A DNA stretch of 64,000 bases from a bacterium (GTDB lineage Bacteria > Actinomycetota > Acidimicrobiia > Spongiisociales > JAENVV01), in contig JAHEDI010000014.1 of NCBI GenBank assembly GCA_024641305.1, positions 3,810-67,809 on the forward strand, in the 5' to 3' direction. The notes under the pieces are model-generated. The model did not search any database. It was not told the origin of the DNA and saw nothing but the letters and a program-made list of their open reading frames with translations. The position numbers were made by a program, and so were the translations under genes. Shown here one piece after another: positions 60,785-64,000 of the stretch (its first letter is position 1; the number at the start of each line of letters is the position of its first letter).

Positions 60785-60820
60785 TTAGGCCAACCACCAA
60801 ACCTGAACGTCAGATCTCAT
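60785..60820 (-). CDS. trpS leader peptide MRSDVQVWWLA
   Basis: Minus strand ATG AGA TCT GAC GTT CAG GTT TGG TGG TTG GCC TAA: tandem Trp codons between promoter and terminator. Confidence 0.85.
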   Translation of the reverse strand: MRSDVQVWWLA

Positions 60821-60830
60821 CGTGACCGCG

Positions 60831-60859
60831 ATGATACGAGGAGAGCACGTTCGCTGCAA
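60831..60859 (-). promoter_or_regulatory. Promoter of trpS leader
   Basis: Minus strand TTGCAG - 17 nt - TATCAT, 10 nt before the leader-peptide ATG. Confidence 0.7.
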
Positions 60860-60947
60860 GGGGCCGGCTACCGGTCGGCAAAACTCCCCAAAGAAATCCA
60901 GGAGTTAGGCTGGTAGAAGTTCAGCCCTACTTTTCTCGAGGACTCCG

Positions 60948-63638
60948 ATGATCATCGACGGTTTCAGTCACGCACTCCCTGATAGCGACCCGGATGAGAC
61001 CCAGGAGTGGATTGACTCTCTCGATGCATTGGCCAGTGCGCGCGGCCAGGACCGGGCCCGGTTCCTGATGACCAAACTGCTTGAGCGCGCCAGGGAGCTC
61101 AATGTTGGTGTTCCGGCCACGGTTTCGACGCCCTACGTCAATACCATTCCCCCCGAGGAACAGCCGTTCTACCCGGGCGATGATTTTCTTGAGAAGCGCA
61201 TCCGTCGATTTGTCCGCTGGAACGCCGCGGTCATGGTGATCAAGGCCAATCAGGAAGATCACGGGATCGGCGGGCACTTGTCGTCGTTCGCGTCGTCGGC
61301 AATCCTCTACGAAGTCGGCTACAACCACTTCTTCCGGGGAAAGGAAGACGGCCTTCCGGGAGACAGCATCTACATTCAGGGACATGCCGCCCCCGGTGCG
61401 TATGCCAGGGCCTTCATGCACGGACGTCTCACCGAGGATCAGCTCAACAACTTCCGCCAGGAAATCGGCGGGAACGGACTCTCAAGCTATCCCCACCCCC
61501 GCTTGATGCCGGACTTCTGGGAGTTCCCGACGGTCTCGATGGGCCTCGGTCCGATCAACTCGATCTACCACGCCCGGTTCAACAAGTATCTACACAACCG
61601 GAGCCTTGATGAAACATCAGAGTCGCGGATCTGGTGTTTCATCGGCGATGGCGAAGTCGACGAACCCGAAACCCTTGGGTCCATTTCCCTCGCAGCCCGT
61701 GAGCAACTCGACAATCTGACCTGGGTCATCAACTGCAACTTGCAGCGGCTTGACGGTCCAGTGCGTGGCAACGGCAAAATCATCCAAGAGTTGGAAGCCA
61801 TATTCCGCGGAGCGGGGTGGAATGTGATCAAAGTGATCTGGGGCTCGGATTGGGATGCGCTCCTCGCCTCGGATGTGGACGGCGCACTGGTAAACAAGAT
61901 GAATAGCACCGTCGACGGTGAATACCAGCGCTACAAGACCGAATCAGGCGCGTATGTCAGGGAACACTTCTTTGGACCTGATCCTCGACTCCGCAAGCTC
62001 GTCCAGCACCTGACGGACGATGAAATTTGGGCGCTCCGCCGGGGTGGGCTCGACCCTCACAAGGTATACGCGGCGTACAAGGCCGCCACTGAACTCAAAG
62101 GAGCCCCGACGGTCATCCTGGCAAAAACCATCAAGGGTTGGACGCTCGGGCCTGATGTCGAAGGTCGGAACGCCACCCATCAAATCAAAGAACTAACCAA
62201 CCAACAGTTGCAGACCCTCCGGGTGCGCCTCCACCTCGAAGAGGATATTCCCGCCGAAGCCCTTGAAGGCGACGCCGAGCCGCCCTACTTTCGGCCGGCC
62301 GAGGATTCGCCCGAATACCGGTATCTACGCCAGCGACGTGCCGCCCTCGATGGCCCGATCCCCCAACGGATCGTCCGCGACCGCCGCCCTTTGCAGCTAC
62401 CACCACCGTCTGCGTTCGACGAGGTCAAAGCCGGCAGTGGCAAGGTCGAAGCGTCGACAACGATGGCTTTCACGCGGCTCCTGCGAACGTTGTTGCGAGA
62501 TGAGTCATTCGGCAAACGGGTCGTCCCGATCATTCCGGACGAGGCGCGAACATTTGGCATGGACTCACTCTTTCGCGAGTTCGGTATCTACGCATCCCAG
62601 GGGCAAAAGTATCAGCCAGTTGACGGCGACATGCTGCTCTCGTATACGGAACGTAAGAATGGACAGATCCTAGAGGAAGGCATCACAGAAGCTGGATCCA
62701 TGTCGAGCTTTACCGCCGCAGGGTCGTCGTACGCCACCCGCGGGGTCCCCATGGTGCCGTTCTTCACCTTCTATTCGATGTTCGGTTTCCAGCGAGTTGG
62801 AGATCTGATCTGGGCCGCTTCAGATGCCAGGGTGCGGGGCTTCCTCATGGCCGCCACCGCCGGTCGGACGACGCTCCAGGGGGAAGGACTCCAGCACCAG
62901 GACGGACACAGCCTCGTACTCGCCTCCACCGTCCCCTACGTGGAGAGTTACGACCCCGCCTTTGCCTACGAAATGGGCGTGATCATCGAGGACGGTCTCC
63001 GGCGGATGTACGGCGAATCCCCCGAAGATATCCTGTATTACATCACGCTCTACAACGAGAACTACGCCATGCCCGCCCTCCAACCGGGAACCGAGGAAGG
63101 GATCCTGGCTGGTCTCTACAAGTGGAGCGATGCGCCTATCGAATCACAAGCAACCATACTCTTCTCGGGGTCAGCACAAGGGGCCGCCCGCCAGGCCCAG
63201 GCCGATCTGGCCGACCGATATGGCATCGGTGTGGAACTCTGGTCGGCGACCTCATTCAACAAGCTCCGGTCAGAAGCACTCGAGGTCGACCGGTGGAACC
63301 GCCTTCATCCGGGAGAGCCGCCAAGAACCCCATACGTCACCGAGGTCCTCGCGCATGCGGCGGGGCCGATCGTGGCCGTCACCGACTTCATGAGGGCAGT
63401 CCCCGACCAGATCTCCCGATTCGTGAAATCCGATTACACGTCGCTCGGAACCGACGGCTTCGGGCGTTCCGACACACGTACTCAGCTGCGCCGATTCTTT
63501 GAAATCGACGCCGCCCACATCGTCGTGACTGTCCTCGGCCGACTCGCAGCAGTGGACACGATTGACAATGCCATCGTGACCGATGCCCTCGCGTCCTACG
63601 GGCTGGATCCGGACACCCCGGCCCCCTGGCTTACATAG
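60948..63638 (+). CDS. aceE: Pyruvate dehydrogenase E1 component, homodimeric type
   Basis: LNVGVPATVSTPYVNTIPPEEQPFYPGDDFLEKRIRRFVRWNAAVMVIKAN; CFIGDGEVDEPETLGSISLAAREQLDNLTWVINCNLQRLDGPVRGNGKIIQELE (ThDP). Confidence 0.98.
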   Translation: MIIDGFSHALPDSDPDETQEWIDSLDALASARGQDRARFLMTKLLERARELNVGVPATVSTPYVNTIPPEEQPFYPGDDFLEKRIRRFVRWNAAVMVIKANQEDHGIGGHLSSFASSAILYEVGYNHFFRGKEDGLPGDSIYIQGHAAPGAYARAFMHGRLTEDQLNNFRQEIGGNGLSSYPHPRLMPDFWEFPTVSMGLGPINSIYHARFNKYLHNRSLDETSESRIWCFIGDGEVDEPETLGSISLAAREQLDNLTWVINCNLQRLDGPVRGNGKIIQELEAIFRGAGWNVIKVIWGSDWDALLASDVDGALVNKMNSTVDGEYQRYKTESGAYVREHFFGPDPRLRKLVQHLTDDEIWALRRGGLDPHKVYAAYKAATELKGAPTVILAKTIKGWTLGPDVEGRNATHQIKELTNQQLQTLRVRLHLEEDIPAEALEGDAEPPYFRPAEDSPEYRYLRQRRAALDGPIPQRIVRDRRPLQLPPPSAFDEVKAGSGKVEASTTMAFTRLLRTLLRDESFGKRVVPIIPDEARTFGMDSLFREFGIYASQGQKYQPVDGDMLLSYTERKNGQILEEGITEAGSMSSFTAAGSSYATRGVPMVPFFTFYSMFGFQRVGDLIWAASDARVRGFLMAATAGRTTLQGEGLQHQDGHSLVLASTVPYVESYDPAFAYEMGVIIEDGLRRMYGESPEDILYYITLYNENYAMPALQPGTEEGILAGLYKWSDAPIESQATILFSGSAQGAARQAQADLADRYGIGVELWSATSFNKLRSEALEVDRWNRLHPGEPPRTPYVTEVLAHAAGPIVAVTDFMRAVPDQISRFVKSDYTSLGTDGFGRSDTRTQLRRFFEIDAAHIVVTVLGRLAAVDTIDNAIVTDALASYGLDPDTPAPWLT

Positions 63639-64000
63639 TCAGTCCCAGCTCGTCTGCAATGACTTGCTGGATCGACCGTTCGTCGCCGGACGGCGCGGTG
63701 AGGACGGGGATAAGTGCCTGCAAGGCCAGGGAGAAGATCTCCGCCGTCGGAGCGAACCCACCGCCGACCACGGCCTGCATCGTCATACCCTCGGAAAGGG
63801 CCACCATGATGTTGGAGAGCTGTGGCATCGTCATAGGCTCGCGAAGTTGCCGCCCCAGGCCGACCAGCATCGCCTCATAGATTGGGATCATCGGGTCCCG
63901 AAACTCTCGATACATGGCTTCCATGCGGTCGCGAATGTCTGGCCGGCTCCGCATCAACGACCACAGATGCGTCTGAATTGCGAAGCTCGGATTGGCCGCA
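63631..64000 (-). CDS. TetR-family regulator C-terminal part, truncated at window edge
   Basis: AANPSFAIQTHLWSLMRSRPDIRDRMEAMYREFRDPMIPIYEAMLVGLGRQLREPMTMPQLSNIMVALSEGMTMQAV resembles TetR C-terminal domains; open to the window edge. Confidence 0.6.
   Translation of the reverse strand, partial: AANPSFAIQTHLWSLMRSRPDIRDRMEAMYREFRDPMIPIYEAMLVGLGRQLREPMTMPQLSNIMVALSEGMTMQAVVGGGFAPTAEIFSLALQALIPVLTAPSGDERSIQQVIADELGLTM

Overview
Gene-dense, high-GC chromosomal segment that looks actinobacterial (WhiB, GuaB3, DUF501, DUF3105, DUF222-HNH, men genes); the exact lineage is an inference and no taxon search was possible. I support about 55 protein genes, one tRNA-Leu(UAA), one Trp-type attenuator, and several promoters. 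Main blocks: E2/lipoamide dehydrogenase; trehalose/alpha-glucan genes (alpha-glucosidase, TreS-maltokinase fusion, OtsA/OtsB); a menaquinone cluster (MenE, B, A, H-like, D, F); a DevR/DevS-like two-component pair next to Usp and CBS-BON proteins; PolX, a class II-type photolyase and AceK; eno-divIC-DUF501-ppx; mazG-surA-mfd; glpD/glpK; pth-rplY; uvrD/pcrA; a CheA-like signalling trio; guaA-guaB3; trpS; aceE. Strongest findings: (1) a trpS leader with a promoter, an 11-aa leader peptide containing tandem Trp codons (MRSDVQVWWLA), and a GC-rich terminator with a U-tract just before trpS; (2) a recurrent TAnnnT -10 hexamer 6-9 nt upstream of start codons at about 15 genes, implying widespread leaderless transcription; (3) two genes missed or truncated by standard start-codon rules (ATT-start lipoprotein, CTG-start MazG) and a 36-aa leaderless membrane microprotein; (4) a DosR-like dormancy module; (5) AceK in an actinobacterial-looking context; (6) a CheA-like hybrid kinase trio without chemotaxis genes nearby. 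I did not find a CRISPR array, prophage, transposon or clear anti-phage island.
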